DNA from: Agromyces luteolus
GTDB lineage: Bacteria; Actinomycetota; Actinomycetes; Actinomycetales; Microbacteriaceae
Reading direction: 5' to 3'
Assembly: GCF_009729855.1 (NCBI RefSeq)
Contig: NZ_WODA01000006.1
Span: 1-64,000, forward strand
Length of the DNA: 64,000 nt
Program-made: the position numbers and the translations under genes
In this document: one piece after another, positions 10,429 to 18,032 of the stretch
Numbering within the stretch: the first letter of the stretch is position 1
Layout: each line of letters opens with the position of its first letter
The notes under the pieces: model-generated
Databases searched by the model: none
What the model was told of the DNA's origin: nothing
The model's input: the letters and a program-made list of their open reading frames with translations, nothing else

Positions 10429-11061
10429 TCAGTGTGTGACGGCCCAGCGGCTGCGGTCGGGCGTCGCCCGCGCGCGCACGAGGACGCCGGGTTCGAGCCC
10501 GAGCCGCCCCTCGGCGATGCGGAAGGCGATGCGATCGGCCTCCGCCTCGTCGATGAGGCCGAGCGCGTGGTGCTGCACGGCGACGCCGTCGATCAGGGCG
10601 GTGAGCGTGCGCGCATCGGCCTCGGGGTCGGCGCTCGTGCCGTCGCCGGCGGCGACGATGCGACGGATGATGCCCGCGAGGCGGGCGTCGGACTCGCGGT
10701 GGTGGCGCGTGAGCGATGCGTGCAGCTCCGGGTTGCGGGGCGCCTCGCTCCACGCGTCGATCCAGACGAAGTAGTGGTCGCGCGGGGTGGTCGAGAGCCA
10801 GTCGGCGAGCGCGGGGATCGGCTCGAGCCGGGTCGCGAGCTCCTCGTCCTCCGCGGCCTCGGCGAGCACCGCGGCGTCGAACGCGGCGGCGACGAGCTGC
10901 TCGCGGGTGGCGAAGTAGTGGCGGATCAGCCCGTGGACGACGCCCACCTCCGCGGCGACGTCGCGGAGCGTGACGCGCGCGAAGCCGTCGCGGGCGACGA
11001 GTCGCAGGGTCGCCGCGATGATCTGCTCGCGGCGCTCGGCGGGGTCCAGTCGGGTGGCCAT
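10429..11061 (-). CDS. TetR family transcriptional regulator (BetI-like)
   Basis: A 210-residue regulator. The HTH spans about residues 10-55: ERREQIIAATLRLVARDGFARVTLRDVAAEVGVVHGLIRHYFATREQLV. The C-terminal region (WLSTTPRDHYFVWIDAWSEAPRNPELHASLTRHHRESDARLAGIIRR) follows the TetR_C_6/BetI pattern. It lies 72 bp upstream of corA on the same strand, but leaderless elements suggest separate promoters, so a link with Mg transport is only possible. TAGCAT stands 6 nt before the ATG. Confidence 0.88.
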   Translation of the reverse strand: MATRLDPAERREQIIAATLRLVARDGFARVTLRDVAAEVGVVHGLIRHYFATREQLVAAAFDAAVLAEAAEDEELATRLEPIPALADWLSTTPRDHYFVWIDAWSEAPRNPELHASLTRHHRESDARLAGIIRRIVAAGDGTSADPEADARTLTALIDGVAVQHHALGLIDEAEADRIAFRIAEGRLGLEPGVLVRARATPDRSRWAVTH

Positions 11062-11107
11062 CCTCCGATGCTAGGCCGCTCTTGTCCGCGCGGCCAACCG
11101 ATCCGCG

Positions 11108-11836
11108 TCAGTGCCGGGCGTGCCGCCGCGCCCACTCGTGCATGACGATCGCAGCCGCGGCGCTCGCGTTGATCGATCGCGTCGACCCGTACTGCGTGAT
11201 CTCGACCACGCGATCGGCGGCGGCGAGCGCCTCGTCGCTCAGCCCCGGCCCCTCCTGCCCGAAGAGCAGCACGCACCGCTCGGGCAGCTCGACGAGGTCG
11301 ACCGGCTCGGAGCCCTCGACGTTGTCGACGGCGACGACCGGGAGGCCCGCGGCATCCGCCCACGCCGTGAAGCCGGCGACGTCGGGGTGGTGCATGAGGT
11401 GCTGGTAGCGGTCGGTGACCATGGCGCCGCGACGGTTCCACCGGCGACGACCGATGATGTGGACGGTCTCGGCCGCGAACGCGTTCGCCGTGCGCACGAT
11501 CGAGCCGATGTTGAGGTCGTGCTGCCAGTTCTCGATCGCGACGTGGAACGGATGCCGCCGGGTGTCGAGGTCGGCCACGATCGCCTCGAGCGTCCAGTAG
11601 CGGTAGCGGTCCACGACGTTCCGGCGGTCGCCGCGCTCGAGCAGTTCCGGGTCCAAGCGCGGGTCGTCGGGCCAGGCGATGCGACCGCCGGGCCAGGGGC
11701 CGACCCCGTGCAGCGGGAGCAAGGGCTCGGCGTGCTCGTCGGAGGCGTCCGGCGACGTCGCGCCGGCGTGCGGCTCGGCCGACGCGGCATCCGGCCGCGG
11801 CTCGGTCCCCGCGTCATCCGCTCGCTCGACGTCCAC
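11108..11836 (-). CDS. TrmH/SpoU family RNA 2'-O-methyltransferase
   Basis: A 242-residue SPOUT-fold methyltransferase that uses SAM. Knot motifs are visible: IVRTANAFAAETVHIIGRRRWNRRGA, then LFGQEGPGLSDEALAAADRVVEI, then YGSTRSINASAAAAIVMHEWARRH. The N-terminal about 60 residues are acidic and low complexity; there is no L30e-like RNA-binding domain, so it resembles the minimal TrmH type. Whether it modifies tRNA or rRNA cannot be said. It starts at a GTG at 11836 with TAGCGT 6 nt upstream. It is divergent from the Mn importer, but the two promoters are separate. Confidence 0.88.
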   Translation of the reverse strand: MDVERADDAGTEPRPDAASAEPHAGATSPDASDEHAEPLLPLHGVGPWPGGRIAWPDDPRLDPELLERGDRRNVVDRYRYWTLEAIVADLDTRRHPFHVAIENWQHDLNIGSIVRTANAFAAETVHIIGRRRWNRRGAMVTDRYQHLMHHPDVAGFTAWADAAGLPVVAVDNVEGSEPVDLVELPERCVLLFGQEGPGLSDEALAAADRVVEITQYGSTRSINASAAAAIVMHEWARRHARH

Positions 11837-11881
11837 GCGACCACGCTAGCCGCCCCGTCCCGGGGACATGCCACGACCGGC

Positions 11882-11924
11882 TTTCGGTGCGCCGAAAAAC
11901 CGCTACGATTTCGGTATGCCGAAA
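11882..11924 (+). promoter_or_regulatory. mntA promoter with two tandem TTTCGG-N4-CCGAAA operators
   Basis: TTTCGGTGCGCCGAAA (11882-11897) and TTTCGGTATGCCGAAA (11909-11924) are two palindromes with identical 6-bp arms, centred 27 bp apart. The -10 TACGAT (11904-11909) lies between them, 6 nt before the ATG at 11916, so the first site covers the -35 region and the second covers the transcription start and start codon. This is the geometry of a tightly repressed metal-uptake promoter. The DtxR/MntR regulator at 17321 is the obvious candidate. Confidence 0.75.
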
Positions 11925-12833
11925 CGTGCCGTCGTCGCCACGACCCTGATCGCCGCCGCCCTCGCCCTGAGCGGGTGCTCGGGGGTGCCCGCGAACGGGC
12001 AGGGAGACGGCCGCCCGGTCGTGCTCACGACCTTCACGGTGCTCGCCGACATCGCGGAGGAGGTCGCGGGCGAGCACCTGCGCGTCGAGTCGATCACCAA
12101 GGTCGGTGCCGAGATCCACGGCTACGAGCCGACCCCGGGCGACCTGCGTCGCGCGTCGCAGGCCGACCTCATCCTCGACAACGGCCTCAACCTCGAGGCG
12201 TGGTTCGAACGGTTCGTCGCCGACCTCGACGTGCCGCACGTGGTCGTGAGCGACGGCGTCGAGGTGATGTCGATCGCCGACGGTGAGGCGGAGGGACTTC
12301 CCAACCCCCACGCGTGGATGTCGGCGCTGAACACGCAGGTCTACGTCGACAACATGGTCGACGCCTTCTCCGAGCTCGACCCGGCGCACGCCGACGACTA
12401 CGCCGCGAACGGCGAGGCCTACCGGGCCGAGCTCCAGGCCGTGCACGACGAGCTGGTCGCCGAGCTCTCGGCCCTGCCGGCGAACGAGCGGGCGCTCGTG
12501 ACCTGCGAGGGCGCCTTCTCGTACCTCGCGCGCGACGCGGACCTCACCGAGCAGTACCTCTGGGCCGTGAACGCCGAGCAGCAGGCGACGCCGCAGCAGG
12601 TCGCCGAGACCATCGAGTTCATCGACGAGCAGCGCGTGCCCGCGGTGTTCTGCGAGTCGACCGTCTCCGACGAGGCCATGCAGCAGGTGGTCGAGGCGAC
12701 GGATGCCGCGTTCGGCGGCGTCCTCTACGTCGACTCGCTCTCCGAGCCCGACGGCCCGGTGCCCACCTACCTCGACCTGCTCCGCCATGACACGGAGGTC
12801 ATCACCGAGGCGCTCACCGGAGGCGCGCGATGA
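11916..12833 (+). CDS. mntA: Metal ABC transporter substrate-binding lipoprotein (manganese type)
   Basis: A 305-aa cluster A-I (TroA/PsaA-like) lipoprotein that captures a divalent metal outside the membrane. The signal peptide ends in lipobox LALSGC with Cys21. The four metal ligands of the Mn/Fe class can be placed: His68 (EIHGYEP), His132 (NPHAWMS), Glu198 (VTCEGAFSYL) and Asp273 (YVDSLSE); the Glu is His in zinc-specific ZnuA, and there is no His-rich loop, so manganese or iron is favoured. It starts an operon with overlapping ATPase and permease genes. I choose the ATG at 11916 because the leaderless -10 and operators point to it. Confidence 0.9.
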   Translation: MPKRAVVATTLIAAALALSGCSGVPANGQGDGRPVVLTTFTVLADIAEEVAGEHLRVESITKVGAEIHGYEPTPGDLRRASQADLILDNGLNLEAWFERFVADLDVPHVVVSDGVEVMSIADGEAEGLPNPHAWMSALNTQVYVDNMVDAFSELDPAHADDYAANGEAYRAELQAVHDELVAELSALPANERALVTCEGAFSYLARDADLTEQYLWAVNAEQQATPQQVAETIEFIDEQRVPAVFCESTVSDEAMQQVVEATDAAFGGVLYVDSLSEPDGPVPTYLDLLRHDTEVITEALTGGAR

Positions 12834-13618
12834 GCGGCCCCGCGACATCCGCTCGCCGCCCCTCGACGGACGGGCCGGCGCTCGAGGTGCGCGGGATCAC
12901 CGTGCACTACGGCGACGTGCTCGCGCTCGACGACGTGAGCCTGACGCTCGGGCGCGGAACGATCTGCGGACTCGTCGGCATGAACGGGTCGGGCAAGTCG
13001 ACGCTCTTCAAGGCGATCATGGGCAACGTCCGCCCCGACCGGGGCGGCGTCTCGATCGGCGGCCGGTCGCCCCGGCAGGCGCGACGGGCGGGCGTCGTCG
13101 GCTACGTGCCGCAGAGCGAGGAGGTCGACTGGTCGTTCCCGCTGAGCGTGCACGACGTGGTGATGATGGGCCGGTACGGGTTCCAGGGCTTCACGCGGCG
13201 GCCGCGGCGGGCCGACCGAGAGGCCGTCGCCGAGGCGCTCGATCGCGTCGAGCTCGCCGACCTCGCCGACCGTCGCATCGGCGCGCTCTCCGGCGGCCAG
13301 CGCAAGCGCGCCTTCGTCGCGCGCGGGCTCGCGCAGGGCGCCGACCTGCTCCTGCTCGACGAGCCGTTCGCGGGCGTCGACAAGCGCAGCGAGGCGACGA
13401 TCACCGACCTCCTGCGCGAGCTCGCCGACGGCGGCGCGACCGTGCTCGTGTCGTCCCACGACCTCGAGGCGCTGCCTCGGCTCGCCGACGAGGCGATCCT
13501 GCTCCTGCGTCGCGTGCTGCTGCACGGCACGCCCGACGAGGCGCTCCGGCCCGAGCAGCTCGCTCGGGCGTTCGGGCTCGACCTCGCGACCGGGCGGCCG
13601 ACCGACGGAGGCGACTGA
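12830..13618 (+). CDS. mntB: Manganese-type ABC transporter ATP-binding protein
   Basis: A 262-residue ABC ATPase that powers import with the adjacent permease. Walker A is GLVGMNGSGKSTLFKAIMGN, the Q-loop is GYVPQSEEVDW, the signature is ALSGGQRKRAFVARGLAQ and Walker B is LLLLDEPFAGVD, followed by the D-loop and switch His (VSSHDLEAL). The ATG overlaps the mntA stop codon (ATGA), indicating translational coupling. Sequence pattern (VDWSFPLSVHDVVMMGRYG) is that of the zinc/manganese family. Confidence 0.93.
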   Translation: MSGPATSARRPSTDGPALEVRGITVHYGDVLALDDVSLTLGRGTICGLVGMNGSGKSTLFKAIMGNVRPDRGGVSIGGRSPRQARRAGVVGYVPQSEEVDWSFPLSVHDVVMMGRYGFQGFTRRPRRADREAVAEALDRVELADLADRRIGALSGGQRKRAFVARGLAQGADLLLLDEPFAGVDKRSEATITDLLRELADGGATVLVSSHDLEALPRLADEAILLLRRVLLHGTPDEALRPEQLARAFGLDLATGRPTDGGD

Positions 13619-13619
13619 G

Positions 13620-14516
13620 ATGCTCCTCGACCTGCTGCTCGAACCGCTCGGCTACGACTTCATGCAGCGCGCGTTCCTCGTCACGATCACCGCGGCGATC
13701 GTGTGCGGGGTGCTCAGCTGCTGGCTCGTGCTGATCGGCTGGTCGCTCATGGGCGACGCGGTCTCGCACGCGGTGCTGCCGGGCGTCGTCATCGCGTACC
13801 TGATGGGCACGCCGTTCGCGGTCGGAGCGCTCGTGTTCGGGCTCGGCGCGGTCGCGCTGATCTTCCTCGTCCGGTCGACGAGCCGCGTGAAGGAGGACGC
13901 CGCCATCGGCGTGGTCTTCACCACCCTCTTCGCGCTCGGCCTGGTGCTCATCTCGGTCGTGCCGAGCCAGACCGACCTCGGGCACATCCTGTTCGGCAAC
14001 CTGCTCGGCGTGAGCGCGGCCGACCTCGTGCAGGTGCTCGTGCTCGGGGCGTTCACGCTCGTGGTCCTGGTGCTCAAGCGCCGCGACCTGACGCTCTACG
14101 CGTTCGACCCCACGCATGCCCACGCGATCGGGCTGAACCCGAAGGTCCTCGGCGCGCTGCTGCTCGCACTCCTCGCGCTCACGGTCGTCGTGGCGCTGCA
14201 GGCCGTCGGCGTCGTGCTCGTCGTCGCCATGGTCATCATCCCGGGAGCGACGGCGTACCTGCTGACCGACCGGTTCGCGCGGATGCTCGTGATCTCGCCG
14301 GCCATCGCCGCGGGCTGCGCGATCGTCGGCATCTACGCCAGCTACTACCTCGACGCGGCGTCAGGCGGCATGGTCGTGCTGACGATGGGCGTCGTGTTCG
14401 CGCTCGTGTACCTCTTCGCGCCGCGGCACGGCGTCATCGGTCGGAGCCTGGTCGCCGCCCGTCGGCGTCGGGCCGCGGCCGCGAGGTCCGCCGCGGCGGA
14501 ACGCCAGCCCGCCTGA
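13620..14516 (+). CDS. mntC: Manganese-type ABC transporter permease
   Basis: A 298-residue ABC-3 family membrane protein with about eight to nine hydrophobic segments. GWSLMGDAVSHAVLPGVVIAYLMG contains the family's conserved DAxSHaxlPG motif that contacts the ATPase. The C-terminal tail is basic and Ala-rich (ARRRRAAAARSAAAERQPA). It begins 1 bp after the ATPase stop codon. A strong hairpin follows, ending the mntABC operon. Confidence 0.93.
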   Translation: MLLDLLLEPLGYDFMQRAFLVTITAAIVCGVLSCWLVLIGWSLMGDAVSHAVLPGVVIAYLMGTPFAVGALVFGLGAVALIFLVRSTSRVKEDAAIGVVFTTLFALGLVLISVVPSQTDLGHILFGNLLGVSAADLVQVLVLGAFTLVVLVLKRRDLTLYAFDPTHAHAIGLNPKVLGALLLALLALTVVVALQAVGVVLVVAMVIIPGATAYLLTDRFARMLVISPAIAAGCAIVGIYASYYLDAASGGMVVLTMGVVFALVYLFAPRHGVIGRSLVAARRRRAAAARSAAAERQPA

Positions 14517-14523
14517 CGCGGAA

Positions 14524-14565
14524 CCGCCCCGGGAGCGCGGCACGGATCGCGCCCCCGGGGCGGGG
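14524..14565. terminator. Terminator at the end of mntABC
   Basis: CCGCCCCGGG at 14524-14533 pairs with CCCGGGGCGG at 14554-14563, with a further GCGCG/CGCGC stem inside. It lies 8 bp after the permease stop and before the convergent lyase gene. Confidence 0.75.
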
Positions 14566-14577
14566 TCGTCGGGCGGC

Positions 14578-14613
14578 GACGGATGCCGCGGCGCGCAGCA
14601 CGCGGCATCCGTC
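14578..14613. repeat. Perfect inverted repeat built from the GGATGCC oligomer
   Basis: GACGGATGCCGCG (14578-14590) and CGCGGCATCCGTC (14601-14613) form perfect 13-bp arms around a 10-nt loop. It lies 13 bp before the lyase stop codon between convergent genes, so it may act as the lyase terminator. The same 13-mer recurs as a palindrome at 45153 and inside many genes. Confidence 0.75.
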
Positions 14614-14626
14614 ACGCATCACGGGC

Positions 14627-17152
14627 TCAGTCGTCGAACACGACCGTCCACTCGGCGTCGGCGCCGTCGGCGATCGACACCCAGGCCTTGGGCACGGCCA
14701 CGACCGTGACCTCGCCGTCGGCGTCGAACTTGCCCTTCTCCACGAGCTCGCCGTCGATGGAGTACGCGAACGCCGGGTCGTGCGGGATCTGCACCTCGTC
14801 GTGGTCGGTGCCGGGGCGGTCCTTGAACTTCGGGCCGACCGGCGTCGACGGGGCCGTCAGCACGGGCACGTTCGCGAAGTCCATGTCGCTCGCCAGGTAG
14901 TACGAGGTGTACGACGGCTGGTTGTACGTCGTGTTCTGGCGGGCGACCTCGGCACGGTACTGCGGGTCGTGCATCAGGGTCGTGAGCTTGTGCCCGGTGA
15001 CCTCGGTGCTCGTGAAGATGCGCAGCGCGTTCGAGTCGACGGTGCGGACGAGGAGCTCCTCGCGCCAGTCGCCGAGGACGTCGGCGACGAGCGACGGGGT
15101 GCCCTTCGTGCCGTTGTTGGTGCGCGTGCCCTCCGCGGTGAGCAGCGTCCCGCGGGTCCAGTCGTCGATCGTCGGCGTCGCGTTGCCGCTGCCGTTCACG
15201 ATCTGCGTCGTGAGGTCGGCCGCCCAGCGGATCGACATGTTGGTGCCGGGCGTCGCCGCCGACAGGATGTCGCCCTCGGTCGAGAGCAGGCCGCTCGCGT
15301 CGGTGCCGCCGGGCATGCTCGCCCACACCTCGGTGCCCGCGACATCCGCCCGCACGTCGCCGATCATGCCGCGACCCGTGTCGCGACCCGAGTAGGCGCC
15401 GAACAGGATCTCGCCGGTGGCGGCGTCGCGCATGACCGAGCCGTACGGCGCCCAGGTGCCGCCCTCGTGCACGGTCCAGATCTCCTGGCCCGGGCGGTTC
15501 GGGTCGATGTCGGTCACGTGCATGGCGTCGCCGTGGCCGAGGCGTGCGAGCTCGCCGGGTGCGGCGCTGCCCTCGGGCAGGACGTCGTACGAGCTGTAGA
15601 GCACGCTGCCGTCGTCGTCGATCGTGGCGGCGCCGTAGACGATCTCGTGCTTCCCGTCGCCGTCGACGTCGGCCGCGCTCAACGAGTGGAAGCCCTGCGT
15701 CGTGATGCCGCCGTACTCGGGGTCGGTGCCGTCGACGCCGTGCGGCGCGTCGTTGAACGGGTTCGACATCGGCGCGTGGCCGGAGTCGACGAAGAAGCGC
15801 TCCTGCAGCGCCTCGCCGTCCCAGTCGTACGCGACCATCGTGGTGCGCGTGTAGTAGCCGCGCGCGAAGACCGCCGACGGGTGCTCGCCGTCGAGGTAGG
15901 CGACGCCCGCGAGGAACCGGTCGACCCGGTTGCCGGGCTCGATGCGGCTCATGGCGTAGTCGCCCCACATGAGGCCGTCGTCGCCGCGGCCCGGCTTGTA
16001 GGGGATCGTCTGCAGCTCCTCGCCGGTCGCGCCGTCGAAGACCGTGAGGTACTCGGGGCCGTCGACGATGAAGCCCTCGAAGGTCGTGAGGTCGTTCCGG
16101 CTGCTGCGGCTCGGCGCGTAGACGTCGATGAAGTGGTCGACGAGCTCCTCTGCGGCCTGCTCGCTCAGCGGGTACTCGTGCGCGACGGGGATGCCGAGCG
16201 CCTCCTCGATCGTCGCGGGCCAGTTCCCTGCGACCACCTCGGGGTGCTCGCTCCAGCCCTGGAACATCTCGACCAGGTGGTCGCGGTAGTCGTCGGCGCT
16301 CATGCGGTAGTCGTCGTCGTGGGCGTATCCGGCCGCGACATCCGCCTCGGGCATCGTGACGAACGCCTCGGCGGCGACCGAGCCGTCGGCGTCGTAGGTG
16401 ATCGACTTCGTGCCGGGCGCGGTCTTCAGCATCGTCTCGGCACGGCCGTCGCCGTCGAAGTCGTAGGTCATGAACTGCGTGTAGTGGGCTCCGGCGCGGA
16501 TGTTCACGCCGAGGTCGATGCGGTTCAGCAGCGTGCCGTCGAGCTCGTACGTGTCGAGGTAGACGGTGCCCGTGTAGCCCTTCTGCGACACGTCCTTCGA
16601 GTTCGACGGGTCCCACTTGACCTGGAACTCGTACGCGCCGTCGCCGTCGACGTCGGCGACGGTGGCGTCGTTCGCCGAGTAGGTGAAGGCCTCGCCGACC
16701 GGCGTCACGCCGTCGGCGGGCTTCTGCAGCGGCAGGTCGTAGTAGCCGTCGGCCCAGGCGGATGCCGCGGCGCTCGCCTCGAGCTCGACGCCGTTCACGA
16801 TCGGCGCGACCGCGTACTCGGCCGTGGCCGAGCCCTCCTCGTCGAGGAGGTTCGTGCTGTCGGAGACGGTCGCGATCCGCTCGCCGTCGCGGTAGACGGC
16901 GAAGTCGGGCCCGGCCATGCCGGTGGCGGTGGACCCCGTGGCCACGGAGCCGAGCAGGCGCCACGAGAGGAACACGCCCTCGTCGGTCGAGACGGCCACG
17001 AGGCCGCGGTCGAGCGCCTCGAGCTGCGGGGTGCCGGCGGGCGGGCCCGCGTCGGGCGGTGCGGCGTTCGCGGCCTGCGCGACGCCGGCGATCAGGCACC
17101 CGGCGGCGGCGACCGCCAGGGCTGCGCGGAACGGATGGTGTCCGAGATTCAT
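14627..17152 (-). CDS. Secreted rhamnogalacturonan lyase (PL11 family)
   Basis: An 841-residue exported enzyme expected to cleave the rhamnose-galacturonate backbone of pectin by beta-elimination. A signal peptide (FRAALAVAAAGCLIAGVAQA) is followed by GLVAVSTDEGVFLSWRLLGSV and VYRDGERIATVSDSTN, the family's N-terminal beta domain, then many propeller blades carrying calcium-type loops (DVDGDGAYEFQVKWDPSNSKD, DFDGDGRAETMLKTAPG, DVDGDGKHEIVYGAATIDDDG). Length and order match YesW-type PL11 enzymes. AAAGGA precedes the ATG, and a LacI-type operator lies upstream. No transporter or other pectin gene is nearby, so it is an isolated plant-polysaccharide gene. Confidence 0.92.
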   Translation of the reverse strand: MNLGHHPFRAALAVAAAGCLIAGVAQAANAAPPDAGPPAGTPQLEALDRGLVAVSTDEGVFLSWRLLGSVATGSTATGMAGPDFAVYRDGERIATVSDSTNLLDEEGSATAEYAVAPIVNGVELEASAAASAWADGYYDLPLQKPADGVTPVGEAFTYSANDATVADVDGDGAYEFQVKWDPSNSKDVSQKGYTGTVYLDTYELDGTLLNRIDLGVNIRAGAHYTQFMTYDFDGDGRAETMLKTAPGTKSITYDADGSVAAEAFVTMPEADVAAGYAHDDDYRMSADDYRDHLVEMFQGWSEHPEVVAGNWPATIEEALGIPVAHEYPLSEQAAEELVDHFIDVYAPSRSSRNDLTTFEGFIVDGPEYLTVFDGATGEELQTIPYKPGRGDDGLMWGDYAMSRIEPGNRVDRFLAGVAYLDGEHPSAVFARGYYTRTTMVAYDWDGEALQERFFVDSGHAPMSNPFNDAPHGVDGTDPEYGGITTQGFHSLSAADVDGDGKHEIVYGAATIDDDGSVLYSSYDVLPEGSAAPGELARLGHGDAMHVTDIDPNRPGQEIWTVHEGGTWAPYGSVMRDAATGEILFGAYSGRDTGRGMIGDVRADVAGTEVWASMPGGTDASGLLSTEGDILSAATPGTNMSIRWAADLTTQIVNGSGNATPTIDDWTRGTLLTAEGTRTNNGTKGTPSLVADVLGDWREELLVRTVDSNALRIFTSTEVTGHKLTTLMHDPQYRAEVARQNTTYNQPSYTSYYLASDMDFANVPVLTAPSTPVGPKFKDRPGTDHDEVQIPHDPAFAYSIDGELVEKGKFDADGEVTVVAVPKAWVSIADGADAEWTVVFDD

Positions 17153-17206
17153 CGTCGAATCCTTTGCTGGGCGTAGGGCCCGTCGTGGGATTGAGCCACC
17201 CCGTTT

Positions 17207-17221
17207 GGGATAGCGCTTTCC
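17207..17221 (-). promoter_or_regulatory. LacI-family-type operator upstream of the lyase
   Basis: On the minus strand the sequence reads GGAAAGCGCTATCCC, a near-palindrome centred on AGCGCT, the common core of LacI-family operators. It lies 55 bp upstream of the lyase start. No LacI regulator is present in this window. The assignment rests on motif similarity alone. Confidence 0.5.
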
Positions 17222-17320
17222 GTGCCCGAGCGACGCTACCCCCGAACGGGGGCTCGGTCAACCCCGAGCCATCCGATCGCGTCGACACCGCGCCGACCGG
17301 ACGCGGGTATGGTGGGGCCG

Positions 17321-17980
17321 ATGCCCGCGACCAGCAGCCCCGCCGTCGAGGACTACCTCAAGACGATCTACGGCCACACCGAGTGGCAGCCCGAGGCGAT
17401 CACGCCGTCCGGGCTCGCCGCCGCGCTCGGCGTCGCCCCCTCGTCGGTCACCGAGATGGTGAAGAAGATGGCCTCGCAGGGGCTCGTGCAGCACGTGCCC
17501 TACGGCGCGATCCGGTTGACGGATGCCGGGCGCGCCCACGCGCTCGCGGTCGTGCGCCGCCACCGCCTCATCGAGACCTGGCTCGTCCGCGAGATGGGCT
17601 ACGCGTGGGACGAGGTGCACGACGAGGCCGAGGTGCTCGAGCACGCGCTCTCCGACCGGCTGCTCGAGGCGATCGACGTCCGGCTCGGCCGTCCCGAGCG
17701 CGATCCGCACGGCGACGCGATCCCCCGCGCCGACGGCACGCTCGTGAGCGAGCCCGCCGTGCGCCTCGACGAGGCCCCGACGGGGCACGTGGGCCGCGTC
17801 ATCCGGATCAGCGATCGCGACCCCGCGGTGCTGCGCGAACTCGAGGCGGCCGGGGTCGGTCCGGGCCGCGAACTGCGCGTGACGGATGCCGCGTCGCCCG
17901 CCGCCGTCGGCGTCGCGCTCGACGGGGCCGCCCACGCGATCCCGCGCGCCGCCGCGGCCGGGATCTGGATCACGGCCTGA
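17321..17980 (+). CDS. mntR: DtxR/MntR family metal-dependent regulator
   Basis: A 219-residue metalloregulator. The winged helix covers about residues 8-70 (VEDYLKTIYGHTEWQPEAITPSGLAAALGVAPSSVTEMVKKMASQGLV). Known ligand positions read Asp11, His81, Glu104, Glu107 and His108 (DEAEVLEHALS). Asp and Glu occupy the sites that are Met10 and Cys102 in iron-type DtxR, as in MntR, so manganese sensing is favoured. A C-terminal SH3-like domain (GHVGRVIRISDRDPAVLRELEAAGVGPG) is kept, as in DtxR. The ATG at 17321 has TATGGT 7 nt upstream. The Mn importer lies 2.8 kb away with matching palindromes. Confidence 0.88.
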   Translation: MPATSSPAVEDYLKTIYGHTEWQPEAITPSGLAAALGVAPSSVTEMVKKMASQGLVQHVPYGAIRLTDAGRAHALAVVRRHRLIETWLVREMGYAWDEVHDEAEVLEHALSDRLLEAIDVRLGRPERDPHGDAIPRADGTLVSEPAVRLDEAPTGHVGRVIRISDRDPAVLRELEAAGVGPGRELRVTDAASPAAVGVALDGAAHAIPRAAAAGIWITA

Positions 17981-18032
17981 GCAGTCGCTGAACCCCCTCC
18001 CGGAAGCGCCTTCCGTCCGCGAGGATGGGGGG

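Noticed and set aside
11916-14516. The metal importer as zinc-specific ZnuABC
   Set aside because: The third ligand is Glu rather than His, and the His-rich loop typical of ZnuA is missing; the neighbouring regulator is DtxR/MntR type, not Zur.
13703-17176. Plus-strand open frame of over 1,100 codons opposite the rhamnogalacturonan lyase
   Set aside because: Its product is an Arg/Ala/Val-rich mix without domains, and the minus-strand frame has a signal peptide and family motifs. Long antisense frames are expected at this GC content.
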